DNA of 57,256 nucleotides, taken from positions 1 through 57,256 of the forward strand of contig DATKQM010000008.1 of NCBI GenBank assembly GCA_035532735.1, given 5' to 3'. Origin of the DNA: Chersky-840 sp035532735 (GTDB taxonomy: Bacteria; Actinomycetota; Acidimicrobiia; Acidimicrobiales; UBA8190). The notes under the pieces are model-generated. The model was not told where the DNA came from. It ran no database searches and saw only the letters and a list, made by a program, of their open reading frames with translations. Shown here one piece after another: positions 48,121-56,115 of this stretch. The first letter of the stretch is position 1. Every line of letters starts with the position of its first letter. A program made the position numbers and the translations under genes.

Positions 48121-49188
48121 ATGTCCAACCCGCCGAGCACGACAGCACCGGTCCTCGTCGGTGTCCTCTACGACTTCCCCCAGGCCGACGAGGGAGCGTT
48201 GTTCGAAGAAGCGGTCCGGATCGGCATCGACGAGGTGGCCGCCACGGGGCGCCTCGACCGGCCGTTCGAGTTGTTGGCCCGCCACGCCCATGGGCTCCCG
48301 GGAGGCACCGCGTTCGACGTGGAGAAGTCGTTCACCGAGCTCGTGGAGGCGGGTGCGCTGGTCATTCTCGGTCCCACCATCAGCGACAACGGGCTCATCG
48401 TGGGACCTCTGGCCGACGCGGCGGGGGTGCCGTGCATCAACTACACCGGTGGCGAGCGGACGCGCGGGAAGTTCATGTTCCACTACCAGGTCGGCTCCCT
48501 CGAAGAAGAGCCCGCCGTGCTGGCGGCATATCTGGCGCGCCAGGGACGCACCAGCGTGGCGGTCGCCCATGACCACTCCCCCGTGGGCCGGCGCTACGCA
48601 GAGTTCTTCTCCGAGGCCTGCGGGGCACTCGACATCGACATCACCGCCGTAGCGGCGGTCCCGCCCCTGGCGGAGGACGTCTCGCCCATCGTGGCGCGCC
48701 TGCGGGCCGGCAGCCCTGAAGGCCTCGTCTACCTCGGCCTGGGTGTGGCGGCGCGCGCCGTGGCGGTGGCGCTCGAGTCCGAGAAGTGGGACGTGCCGGT
48801 GGTGGCCAACTCCGCCCTCATGTTCGCCTACGGCCGGCGTGACTGGCGGGCGGGTTGGGACGGCTGGGTGTACGTCGACACCGTGTCCAACGACAACACC
48901 AGGCGCGCCGCGCTGCGAGAGCGTTCCCCACGCAGCTCGGCCGGCCCCATCGGCGTCGCCGCCTACGACATGGGCCGGCTCGTGGCCGAGGCCGTGGCCC
49001 GGGCCGCCCACCTCACCCGGGACGGGATCAGAGACGGCCTCGAACGCGTCAAGCAGCTCCCGGCCACGAGCGGCATGGACGGCACCACCATGGGCTTCGG
49101 GCACTACGACCATGGTGCGCTGAAGGGCCGTTACCTGGTGCTGCGTCAGTGGCTCGACGGCAAGACCGTCCAGGTGGTCGAGCACTAG
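48121..49188 (+). CDS. Periplasmic-binding-protein-like (Peripla_BP_6) protein without signal peptide
   Basis: 355 residues of the branched-chain amino-acid/amide receptor fold: PVLVGVLYDFPQADEGALFE, LGPTISDNGLIVGPLADAAGVPCI, and VYLGLGVAARAVAVALE. The N-terminus MSNPPSTTAPVLVGV has no hydrophobic signal and no lipobox, so it should stay in the cytosol, unlike transport receptors. GAAGGGGA precedes the ATG. It closes the catabolic run and may act as a ligand or acyl-CoA sensor. Confidence 0.82.
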   Translation: MSNPPSTTAPVLVGVLYDFPQADEGALFEEAVRIGIDEVAATGRLDRPFELLARHAHGLPGGTAFDVEKSFTELVEAGALVILGPTISDNGLIVGPLADAAGVPCINYTGGERTRGKFMFHYQVGSLEEEPAVLAAYLARQGRTSVAVAHDHSPVGRRYAEFFSEACGALDIDITAVAAVPPLAEDVSPIVARLRAGSPEGLVYLGLGVAARAVAVALESEKWDVPVVANSALMFAYGRRDWRAGWDGWVYVDTVSNDNTRRAALRERSPRSSAGPIGVAAYDMGRLVAEAVARAAHLTRDGIRDGLERVKQLPATSGMDGTTMGFGHYDHGALKGRYLVLRQWLDGKTVQVVEH

Positions 49189-49233
49189 CGTCGAGACGGG
49201 CGCGACCCGCCTCCCGCTCGCAGCGAACTGCGG

Positions 49234-49623
49234 TCACGGCATGGCGGGGACCTCGCCGAGACGCTGGATATAGATGGCGATGCGGGCGACCTGTTGCTCG
49301 TCGTCGAGGTCGAAGACGAGCACCTCGGGTGTCTCGAGCGGAGAGCCTCCGATGTCGACGACCTCGGTGAGCTCGACGACCACGGTGTGGCCCGCACTCA
49401 GGACCCGGTCGATCCGCATGGAGTAGCCCGGAAGCGCGGGCATCAGATCGGCGAGGAATGCCACGTAGGGGTCTCTCGGTGTGTAGGTGTCACCGAAGGG
49501 GCCCACACGAACGACGTCCTCGGCCAGACACGACGCCATCGCCTCCCAGTCATGGGCCACCAATCGGTCGAGGTACCGTCTCACGACCGCAGTGCCGTCG
49601 GTGTCACCGGCGTCGTTCACCAT
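49234..49623 (-). CDS. SnoaL-like/NTF2-fold protein
   Basis: 129 residues with VVRRYLDRLVAHDWEAMASCL and DVVRVGPFGDTYTPRDPYV, the SnoaL/limonene-epoxide-hydrolase-like cone. Such proteins bind small hydrophobic ligands or act as isomerases/hydrolases. ATG 49623 is chosen because AGGAGG lies 5 nt upstream; a TTG at 49638 is too far 5'. Downstream of the P450 gene by 25 bp and likely in its transcript. Confidence 0.85.
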   Translation of the reverse strand: MVNDAGDTDGTAVVRRYLDRLVAHDWEAMASCLAEDVVRVGPFGDTYTPRDPYVAFLADLMPALPGYSMRIDRVLSAGHTVVVELTEVVDIGGSPLETPEVLVFDLDDEQQVARIAIYIQRLGEVPAMP

Positions 49624-49648
49624 GTCGCCTCCTGTCAAAGGACGTCAC

Positions 49649-50887
49649 TCAATGGAACGTCACGAACATGTGCTTCACCCCGGCGTGCTTGTTGGTGCGG
49701 AACCTCTCGATGGGTGCGTCGAGCGAGAGCCGTTGGAAGCGGGCTTGGAGCTCCTCGAGCATGATGCGGATCTCGAGGCGGGCCAGATTGGCCCCCAGGC
49801 AGAAATGACTGCGGTGGCCGAAGGCCAGATGGGGGTTCGGGGTGCGGCGGATGTCGAAGGTGAAGGGGTCATCGAACACCTCCTCGTCGCGGTTGGCCGA
49901 CGCCCACCACAACGTGACCTTGTCCCCCGCTTTGATCTTCTCCCCCGCCACCTCCACGTCGCGCGTGGCCGTGCGCCGGTTGTAGAGGGTCGGGCTCGAC
50001 CAACGCAAGATCTCCTCCACTGCACTGGGCCACACCGACGGGTCACGACGCAGTAAGTCCCATTGACCCGGATTGTCGATGAGCGCTGCCATCCCGAGCG
50101 CGATGGCGTTGCGCGTGGTCTCGCTTCCCGCCGCGATCAGGAGGTTGAAGAACATGAGCAGCTCGAGCTCCGAGAGCGGCCCCAGGTCGCCGTCGTCGTC
50201 CTCGACGGTGGCCCGAGCCACGGTGGCGACGATGTCGTCACCTCCCTCGGCTCGCTTGGCATCGATCAGAGCGGTGCCGTATGCGGCCATGGCCGCGGCG
50301 GCCTGCTCCGATCCGGCACTACGGGCCCCGAGCTCGCGGTCGTCATAGGTGAGCGTGGCGTTGGTCCAAGCCATAAGGTCGTGCCGGTCCCCGTCGGGGA
50401 TGCCCATCAGCATGGCGATGGCCTGCAACGGAAGCTCGACCGCCACCTCGACCAGGAAGTCACACCCACCGCGTGTCGCCACGGCGTCGAGGATGGCCGC
50501 GGTGCGGGCCCGGAGCTCGCCCTCCAAGCGCGCCAGGGCGCGCGGTGTGAGCGCCGGGGTGACCAAACGGCGGATCCGATGGTGACGGGGGTCGTCCATC
50601 ATGTTGAGCAGGACCCCGGCGGCGAATCCGTAGGGCAGGTCCTCGATGAGCGTGCCCCCTCCCGGTGCCCCCGGGGCGCGCGACGAGGAGAACGCCTCGG
50701 CGTCGGCCCCAATGGCCTGCGCCTCGGCGTGACGGCTCACGACCCAGAAGCCCGTCCCGTCCGGAGTGTGACTGGTGGGCTCGTGCCACCAGACGGGCGC
50801 CTCGTGGCGCAACCGTGTGAACGCGTCGTGAGGGAAGCCGGCCGCGAAGTACGCCAGGTCGGTCAGGTCGATGTCGTCGAGACCCAC
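49649..50887 (-). CDS. Cytochrome P450 (CYP125/142/124-like class)
   Basis: 412 residues. I-helix oxygen motif AGSETTRN, ExxR in VEEILRWSS, and heme-binding FGHRSHFCLGANLARLE with Cys at about 363. The N-terminal WWHEPTSHTPDGTGFWVVSRH pattern, shortened here, is common to actinobacterial sterol/branched-lipid omega-hydroxylases. It would hydroxylate a terminal carbon with ferredoxin-supplied electrons. GTG 50887 has GAAGGGAG 7 nt upstream. Confidence 0.9.
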   Translation of the reverse strand: MGLDDIDLTDLAYFAAGFPHDAFTRLRHEAPVWWHEPTSHTPDGTGFWVVSRHAEAQAIGADAEAFSSSRAPGAPGGGTLIEDLPYGFAAGVLLNMMDDPRHHRIRRLVTPALTPRALARLEGELRARTAAILDAVATRGGCDFLVEVAVELPLQAIAMLMGIPDGDRHDLMAWTNATLTYDDRELGARSAGSEQAAAAMAAYGTALIDAKRAEGGDDIVATVARATVEDDDGDLGPLSELELLMFFNLLIAAGSETTRNAIALGMAALIDNPGQWDLLRRDPSVWPSAVEEILRWSSPTLYNRRTATRDVEVAGEKIKAGDKVTLWWASANRDEEVFDDPFTFDIRRTPNPHLAFGHRSHFCLGANLARLEIRIMLEELQARFQRLSLDAPIERFRTNKHAGVKHMFVTFH

Positions 50888-51206
50888 GCATCGGCTCCCT
50901 TCGAGCTGCGTCGCGATATTCGACCACACCCACCTCCGTCGGACGGGCACGCCGAGCCCATGGCCGGTGTCACGACCGGATCACGAGCCGAAGCCCGGCT
51001 CCACCACGTCTCGATGAAAGAGGTCCCCGTGGCGCGCGTGCGGCGAGGCGCGGATCGGCCCGTCGGTGACGGGCATAGGCCCGACCGATCCCGTCGTAGA
51101 TGGGGGTCTCCGTTGCCACCACGCTCGCCACCTCCCCCCCTCGGGCTAGTTCGGCCCGGTGCGTGACCGCCCAAGACTAGGAACATGTTTCAGTTCCTGC
51201 CCGGGA
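50888..51206. other. Intergenic region upstream of the P450 gene
   Basis: About 320 bp with no convincing gene on either strand. It must contain the P450 promoter; no clear TANNNT at leaderless distance is seen, in line with the RBS found there. The left part is GC-rich without obvious repeats. Confidence 0.5.
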
Positions 51207-51234
51207 GGGGGTCGGAACAGGGGTGCCGACCCCC
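51207..51234 (-). terminator. Perfect 9-bp hairpin at the stop of the Thr-rich gene
   Basis: GGGGGTCGG (51207-51215) pairs perfectly with CCGACCCCC (51226-51234) around a 10-nt loop. On the minus strand the stem starts within the TAG stop codon of the Thr-rich protein. There is no T-run after the stem, so it may be a rho-type or attenuated terminator or an mRNA 3'-end stabiliser. Confidence 0.55.
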
Positions 51235-52286
51235 TATAAGAACGGGACGATCAACTTCAACAGCGACGTTGTGGCCACCGGCGGTTGCGTCGTGGTCGGA
51301 GCTTCAGTGGTGGTCACCGGTGGTTGCGTGGTGGGTGGAGCTTCAGTGGTGGTCACCGGCGGTTGCGTGGTGGGTGGAGGGCGCCGTGCCCGAGTGGTCG
51401 TGGTGGTCGGCCGCGGCGCCCCGGTGGTCGTGGGAGCCTGCGTTGTCGGGGTCGCCTTCACCGTCGTGGTGGTGGCGGGCTTCGTGGTGGTGGCGGCCTT
51501 CGTGGTGGTGCTCGTGGGCTTTGCAGTCGTGGTGGCCTGGGTGGCGGCCGCCTTCGATGACCGCCTCGCCGATCCACGGGCGTTTGCCTTGCGGCGGGTC
51601 GAGGCGGCCAGCGCCGGAGGCGACGAGGTCGGTGCCGTTGACGAGCCCGGCACCTGGCCAGGGGCGGTGCCCCCTGTCGATGGGGGCTCCGAGCCGAGTC
51701 CATGGGGAGCTGTGGTGGTGTCATGCCCCGACACCGACCCCAGTGTGGTCGTCGTCTGGGCGCTCGTAGCCACACCTGCGATCGACGCCACCGCCACCGT
51801 CACGCCGAGGACCACGACGACCACCAGGGCCGAGCGCAGCCTGGTGGCGCCGGCACTCAGAAGAAACGCGGGGCGAGCGCGGACCGGCTCACCTGCATAC
51901 CGGCGACCCGCGTCGGAGAGTCGTCGGAGCGAGGACTCCTTCGTCACCCGCGGCGTGGCCCGCAGTGGATGGTCGACAGGCGCAAAGGCACCCAGCATGG
52001 CGATCGTCTCGTTGGCCAGGTCCTGGCTGGACACGAGGATCCGGACCGGCCAGCCGTTGACGATCACGTCCAATGCCGTCCCGGGATGCCCGTCTGGCGT
52101 CTTTCCTGCTCCCCGCACGACTTGGAGCCCACCGATGACAGCCCAGGGCCACACACGTTCGACGCTCGGCTCCTCGGCGTCGGTGAGCGTCCAACCGGTG
52201 GGTTCGACCCAGAGGTCGAATGCGGCGAGACTCCCGCCCGCATTGCCCCATCCACTTTCGACCACCCAAACGTTCGCCAGTTTCAC
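51234..52286 (-). CDS. Single-pass membrane protein with Thr/Pro-rich repeat tail
   Basis: About 350 residues. An N-terminal cytosolic beta-rich domain (WVVESGWGNAGGSLAAFDLW and EEPSVERVWPWAVIGGLQVV) resembles a PH-like fold. One membrane helix (SALVVVVVLGVTVAVASIAGVA) is followed by a long Ser/Thr/Ala/Pro tail with repeats such as TTQPPVTTTEAPP, which looks like an extracellular glycosylated stalk. GTG 52286 starts at the domain; longer starts are possible. No enzyme motif. Function unknown, perhaps envelope signalling. Confidence 0.78.
   Translation of the reverse strand: MKLANVWVVESGWGNAGGSLAAFDLWVEPTGWTLTDAEEPSVERVWPWAVIGGLQVVRGAGKTPDGHPGTALDVIVNGWPVRILVSSQDLANETIAMLGAFAPVDHPLRATPRVTKESSLRRLSDAGRRYAGEPVRARPAFLLSAGATRLRSALVVVVVLGVTVAVASIAGVATSAQTTTTLGSVSGHDTTTAPHGLGSEPPSTGGTAPGQVPGSSTAPTSSPPALAASTRRKANARGSARRSSKAAATQATTTAKPTSTTTKAATTTKPATTTTVKATPTTQAPTTTGAPRPTTTTTRARRPPPTTQPPVTTTEAPPTTQPPVTTTEAPTTTQPPVATTSLLKLIVPFL
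51279..51400. repeat. Tandem repeats encoding the Thr-Pro tail
   Basis: About 45-bp units (plus strand TGGTGGTCACCGG...TTGCGTGGTGGGTGG) repeated two to three times encode TTQPPVTTTEAP. The frame is kept between copies. Confidence 0.8.
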
Positions 52287-52463
52287 GCTACGTGCAATTC
52301 TCGTACCGTCACCGCGCCATCGCCCTCCACGGTCTCCGATGCTAAGAGTCGAACGCGGATCATGGAAATCCAACCACGACCCGTCATCGACACCTCACGC
52401 ATCGTCAAATGCGTTCTAGCAGAAGGCCCCCCGATCGGCGGGGATGCTGCGCGTAGGGGCGTC

Positions 52464-52937
52464 CTATGACGCCAAAACCTCGGGTCCCACGAGCAAATGA
52501 CGGCTGACATCACCGACGAGGTCGGTCGTGAAGTGTCGTTCGGTAAATCGCCACACACCGTCGCGACACACGAACACATCGCGGTAGCGACCGGCCACGA
52601 TGGGCTGCATCGCCATGTCGGGCAACGCTTGGAAGACCGTCACGTACGAGCGCGACTCGGCGGTCCCGGCGTCTGCGTCGACATCGATGCGGATATTGGT
52701 CGTCACGTGCTTGGTGCGCGGCGTGCCGTCCTCGTACACGCGGACCATGGCGCGGAAGATCTTCTCGACCGCTTCCTGACCCCCCACGACGGCGTCGCCT
52801 TCGCCCCCGAACACCCCTTCGGAAAAGAGCTCTCCTAGCCCGCCGAAGTCTCCGGCGTCCACCAGCTCGGCGTACCTGGCGATCAGGTTCTCGATGGACC
52901 GGTCGCTGCGCTCGTGCTGGGGGGTCGGTGCCGCCAC
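52464..52937 (-). CDS. SnoaL-like/NTF2-fold protein
   Basis: 157 residues with IENLIARYAELVDAGDFGGL, ELFSEGVFGGEGDAVVGGQE and VAGRYRDVFVCRDGVWRFTER, the SnoaL_4/ring-hydroxylating beta-like cone fold. GTG 52937 is supported by TACGGT 7 nt upstream; earlier in-frame starts read as low-complexity sequence overlapping the VOC gene. It may be an isomerase, dehydratase or ligand carrier. Confidence 0.85.
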   Translation of the reverse strand: MAAPTPQHERSDRSIENLIARYAELVDAGDFGGLGELFSEGVFGGEGDAVVGGQEAVEKIFRAMVRVYEDGTPRTKHVTTNIRIDVDADAGTAESRSYVTVFQALPDMAMQPIVAGRYRDVFVCRDGVWRFTERHFTTDLVGDVSRHLLVGPEVLAS

Positions 52938-52944
52938 GGCCGTG

Positions 52945-52950
52945 ACCGTA
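52945..52950 (-). promoter_or_regulatory. Leaderless -10 element of the SnoaL-like gene
   Basis: TACGGT on the minus strand, seven bases before GTG 52937, located in the 22-bp gap after the VOC stop codon. Confidence 0.65.
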
Positions 52951-52959
52951 GCCCTCTTC

Positions 52960-53490
52960 TCATCTTGGAAGGTGCATGAGCTCGACCCGGGTCCCGTCCG
53001 GATCCGTGCAGTAGACGAAGTCAAAGGCATCGGCCGATCCGGCCGCGCCGAAGGCGGTCCGGGTGCTGCGGATGACGCTGCCCCCCAGCGACTCGATGCG
53101 CTCGGCAATGACGTCGACGTCGCTCACCCGCAGCGACAGGTGGGTGAGCCCCAGCTGGTTCATGGGACGTCGCTCTGCCTGGCCACGGTGCCCCGGAGAG
53201 TCGAAATGCAGCAGTTCGATCGAGACGCCGTCACGCCGGACGAAGCGAGACTGCAAGGCGACCTCGTCGAGCTCCATGAGGGGCCCGAACTCCGGTCCCA
53301 CGGTATGAGACTGGACCAGGTCGAAGCCCAGACCCTCGCAATAGAAGGTCAGCGCCCGGTCGAGATCTCCCACGCAGATCCCGATGTGGGAGAAGGTCAC
53401 CCCCGCGTCCACCTTGGCGTCCACCTTGGCCTTCGCCTCCACATCCCCGTCCACGACCCCAGACCCTCCGTTCGCCCGCGTTGTCGTCAC
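52960..53490 (-). CDS. VOC-family protein (glyoxalase/epimerase-like)
   Basis: 176 residues. FSHIGICVGDLDRALTFYCE opens the first module and LTHLSLRVSDVDVIAERIE the second, closing YCTDPDGTRVELMHLP. His, Glu and a second His/Glu fit metal binding. The N-terminal 28 residues contain KAKVDAKVDAG repeats and are probably disordered; the GTG 53490 start is therefore uncertain. It lies 22 bp upstream of the SnoaL-like gene. Confidence 0.85.
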   Translation of the reverse strand: MTTTRANGGSGVVDGDVEAKAKVDAKVDAGVTFSHIGICVGDLDRALTFYCEGLGFDLVQSHTVGPEFGPLMELDEVALQSRFVRRDGVSIELLHFDSPGHRGQAERRPMNQLGLTHLSLRVSDVDVIAERIESLGGSVIRSTRTAFGAAGSADAFDFVYCTDPDGTRVELMHLPR

Positions 53491-53557
53491 CCAGCTTGGC
53501 CGGTCACGCCGAGCCGGTCAGATCCTTGACTCCGAAGCGAACAGACGGGAACCTCAC

Positions 53558-54082
53558 GTGGTGGGCCCCCCTGGCGCGTTCGACGCCGACGTCGCTTTCG
53601 AGATCCCGAGGATCCCTGCCTCTTCGGGTGCTCTGGTCTTCGACCGGTCGGGGCGACTCCTCGTGCTCAAGCCGACCTACAAGAGCGGGTGGACCGTCCC
53701 CGGCGGCCAGATGGAGGACAGCGGGGAGACTCCCTGGGAGGCGTGTCGACGCGAGGTCGGCGAGGAGAGCGGGCTGGTTGTCGAGAGCGGTCGACTGGTG
53801 TGCGTCGACTTCCTCCGCCCACGGCCGGACCGACCCGGCGGGATGCGCTTTCTCTTCGACTGCGGCACGCTCGACGACGCCGCGTTCGCCCACATCGTGC
53901 TCCAAGAAGACGAGATCTCCGAGTACCGCCTCGACGACATGGCAACCGCGCTCGAGCTTCTGAGCGGTCCACTCCGTCGACGTGTCCGAGCGTGTGTCGG
54001 CGCCACCAACACCGTGTACCTCGAGGACGGGCGTCGGGTCGCGACCGTCGCCGACTGGCCCGGCGACGTCGCCGGGCCCTGA
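53558..54082 (+). CDS. NUDIX hydrolase
   Basis: About 174 residues. The Nudix box is complete: GGQMEDSGETPWEACRREVG followed by EESGLVV, with the metal-binding REVGEE. It hydrolyses a nucleoside-diphosphate-linked compound, identity unknown. GTG 53558 or 53561 starts it; GACGGGAA lies upstream. It converges on the second D-aminoacylase-like gene with 3 bp between. Confidence 0.88.
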   Translation: MVGPPGAFDADVAFEIPRIPASSGALVFDRSGRLLVLKPTYKSGWTVPGGQMEDSGETPWEACRREVGEESGLVVESGRLVCVDFLRPRPDRPGGMRFLFDCGTLDDAAFAHIVLQEDEISEYRLDDMATALELLSGPLRRRVRACVGATNTVYLEDGRRVATVADWPGDVAGP

Positions 54083-54085
54083 GAC

Positions 54086-55762
54086 TCAGCTCCTCAGCAG
54101 TTTCCCCGGTCGGGAGTCGAGCCCGTCAGCCACGGCCGCTCCATCGAGCCGGATCGGCACGCCGTTCACGAGGACGTGTGTCATCCCCACCGGCTGGTCG
54201 GCGGTGAGCCGCTCGCCGTCGGCAGGGAAGTCGTAGACCCGGCGCAGCGGGCCGGGGGCGACGGTGTCGGGATCGAAAACACACAGGTCGGCGGCCTTGC
54301 CCACCTCGACGCTTCCCCGGTCGGTCAGCCCGTACACCCCGGCCGGCTCAGCCGTGAGCTTGTGCACGGCACGCTCGAGGGACATGACGCGTCGGTCGCG
54401 CACCCAATTGCCGAGCAGGTCGGTGGCGAAGCAGGCGTCACAGAGTTGCGAGACGTGTGCACCCGAATCGGCCAGACCAAGCAAGACGTTGTCACGTGGC
54501 AACAGCCAGGCGATGGCGTCGGGATCGTTGTTGGCGAGCACCGACCAGAACCGGGCCTTCAAGTCGTCGTCGAGCGAGATGTCGAGGATGACGTCGAGCG
54601 GCGTGCATCCCCGTTCCTCGGCGATCTCCAGCACGCCGCGGTCCACGAGCTCGGGATGCGACGCTGATTCGGCCACGGACAACGACGGCCAGTTGAAGGG
54701 GAGCCCACCGCCGCCGCCGGTGCCGACCGAGAGCTCTTCCCAGGTCGCGGCGCGCCACGCCGGGTCGCGATAGACAGCCTTGCGCTGCTCGAGGTCGAGG
54801 CCCATGAGCTTGGAGAAACTGGCCCGAATGTTCAACGTGAAGGGCTCGGCCAGGTTCATCTGGAACACGAGGGGTCGACACGAGACCTGGGGCCACACCT
54901 CCACTCCTTCCTCCCAAGCGGCGTCGTTGTCGGCCACAACCTTCTCGTGGTACGGGTACCCCTTGACCGTGAGCAGGGCGGTCCAGGTGATGGGCCGTCC
55001 CACGTCACGCTGGAGGTCGAAGAGCTGACGGTTGGGGATCACCCCTCCCGGCAGCAGGGCGACCACCCCCTTTCTGGCGTCGTGCACGGGCACCAGCAGG
55101 GCTCGGAGCTCGTCGAGGTCCGCCACGCGCGACGGGACGGGGCGTCCACCGTCGCCGTTGTGCGTCGGGGACGCACTCGACGCGAAGCCCATCGCACCCG
55201 CCGCCATGGACTCGGCCACCACGGCCTGCATGCGCGCCAGCTCCTCGGGCGTGGCGGCGCGCTCGTAGGACTCCTCCCCCATGACATACATCCGCACGGC
55301 GGTATGCCCGACGTAACAGCCGTAGTTGAGCGACGTGCCGCGCCGTTCGACGGCGTCGAGATACTGCGGGAAGGTCTCGAATTCGTCCCAGGGCACGCCC
55401 ACAGACAGCGTGTCGAAACTCATGTCTTCGACGTGCTGGAGCGTGCGAGCGAGCAGTGGCACGAGGTCGGGTCGGATCGGTGCGATGGAGAAACCGCAGT
55501 TGCCGGCGATGACACTGGTCACACCATGGAACGACGACGGCGTGAGCCAGGGGTCCCAGAACACCTGCGCGTCGTAGTGGGTGTGGATATCGATGAACCC
55601 CGGCGCCACGACCTGGCCCGAGGCGTCGAGCTCCCTTCTGCCTTGGAGGCCCTCTCCGATCGCCACGATGCGCCCCTCGGACACCGCCACGTCGGCGGCC
55701 CGGGCCGGAGCGCCGCTCCCGTCGATCAGCGAGCCTCCCCGGATCACGATGTCGCCGTCCAC
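54086..55762 (-). CDS. D-aminoacylase / N-acyl-D-amino-acid deacylase family amidohydrolase
   Basis: 558 residues, a paralogue of the gene at 2593-4317. DIVIRGGSLIDGSGAPARAA, metal motif FIDIHTHYDAQ (His60, His62), AGNCGFSIAP with the Cys ligand, and LADSGAHVSQ near the C-terminus. GTG 55762 has GGAGG 5 nt upstream. The frame continues open upstream into a short-chain dehydrogenase remnant, so longer automatic calls would be wrong. Substrate unknown. Confidence 0.9.
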   Translation of the reverse strand: MDGDIVIRGGSLIDGSGAPARAADVAVSEGRIVAIGEGLQGRRELDASGQVVAPGFIDIHTHYDAQVFWDPWLTPSSFHGVTSVIAGNCGFSIAPIRPDLVPLLARTLQHVEDMSFDTLSVGVPWDEFETFPQYLDAVERRGTSLNYGCYVGHTAVRMYVMGEESYERAATPEELARMQAVVAESMAAGAMGFASSASPTHNGDGGRPVPSRVADLDELRALLVPVHDARKGVVALLPGGVIPNRQLFDLQRDVGRPITWTALLTVKGYPYHEKVVADNDAAWEEGVEVWPQVSCRPLVFQMNLAEPFTLNIRASFSKLMGLDLEQRKAVYRDPAWRAATWEELSVGTGGGGGLPFNWPSLSVAESASHPELVDRGVLEIAEERGCTPLDVILDISLDDDLKARFWSVLANNDPDAIAWLLPRDNVLLGLADSGAHVSQLCDACFATDLLGNWVRDRRVMSLERAVHKLTAEPAGVYGLTDRGSVEVGKAADLCVFDPDTVAPGPLRRVYDFPADGERLTADQPVGMTHVLVNGVPIRLDGAAVADGLDSRPGKLLRS

Positions 55763-55905
55763 GGTCGCCTCCTTCGTTGAACCCCCGGGGCCGCCACCGA
55801 GCGACGGCGCCACCTGCATCGTCGCAGACCCAACGGGACCGCGCCCAGATCGGGGGCCTCGGCTAGCTCCTGGGCACGCTTGTGGTCGGGGCAACGGAGC
55901 GTCTG

Positions 55906-55990
55906 GTTCAAGGCCGAGTAGCTCGGTGACATCGTGATCGCGCCCCGCTGTGTACCCGCCGTCGACCCCCAGAGCGTGGCCGGTGATGAA
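55906..55990 (-). pseudogene. C-terminal remnant of a short-chain dehydrogenase
   Basis: The minus-strand frame reads FITGHALGVDGGYTAGRDHD then VTELLGLE. This is the typical last 28 residues of a short-chain dehydrogenase. The rest of the gene is missing upstream, where an in-frame TGA precedes FITG, and no stop codon follows LGLE: the frame runs on toward the amidohydrolase. It marks a deletion or insertion junction near 55990. Confidence 0.7.
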
Positions 55991-56115
55991 TGGCTTTGGT
56001 CATCGGCGTGTCGAAGCACCAGTCGCGGGGGTGCACAGCGTCATTCTTGCGTGCCTTCGATTTCCTTGTCGGTCTTCGTCCTGCGTACCCGGAGTCTCAA
56101 CAGGAGGCGCCTCCG

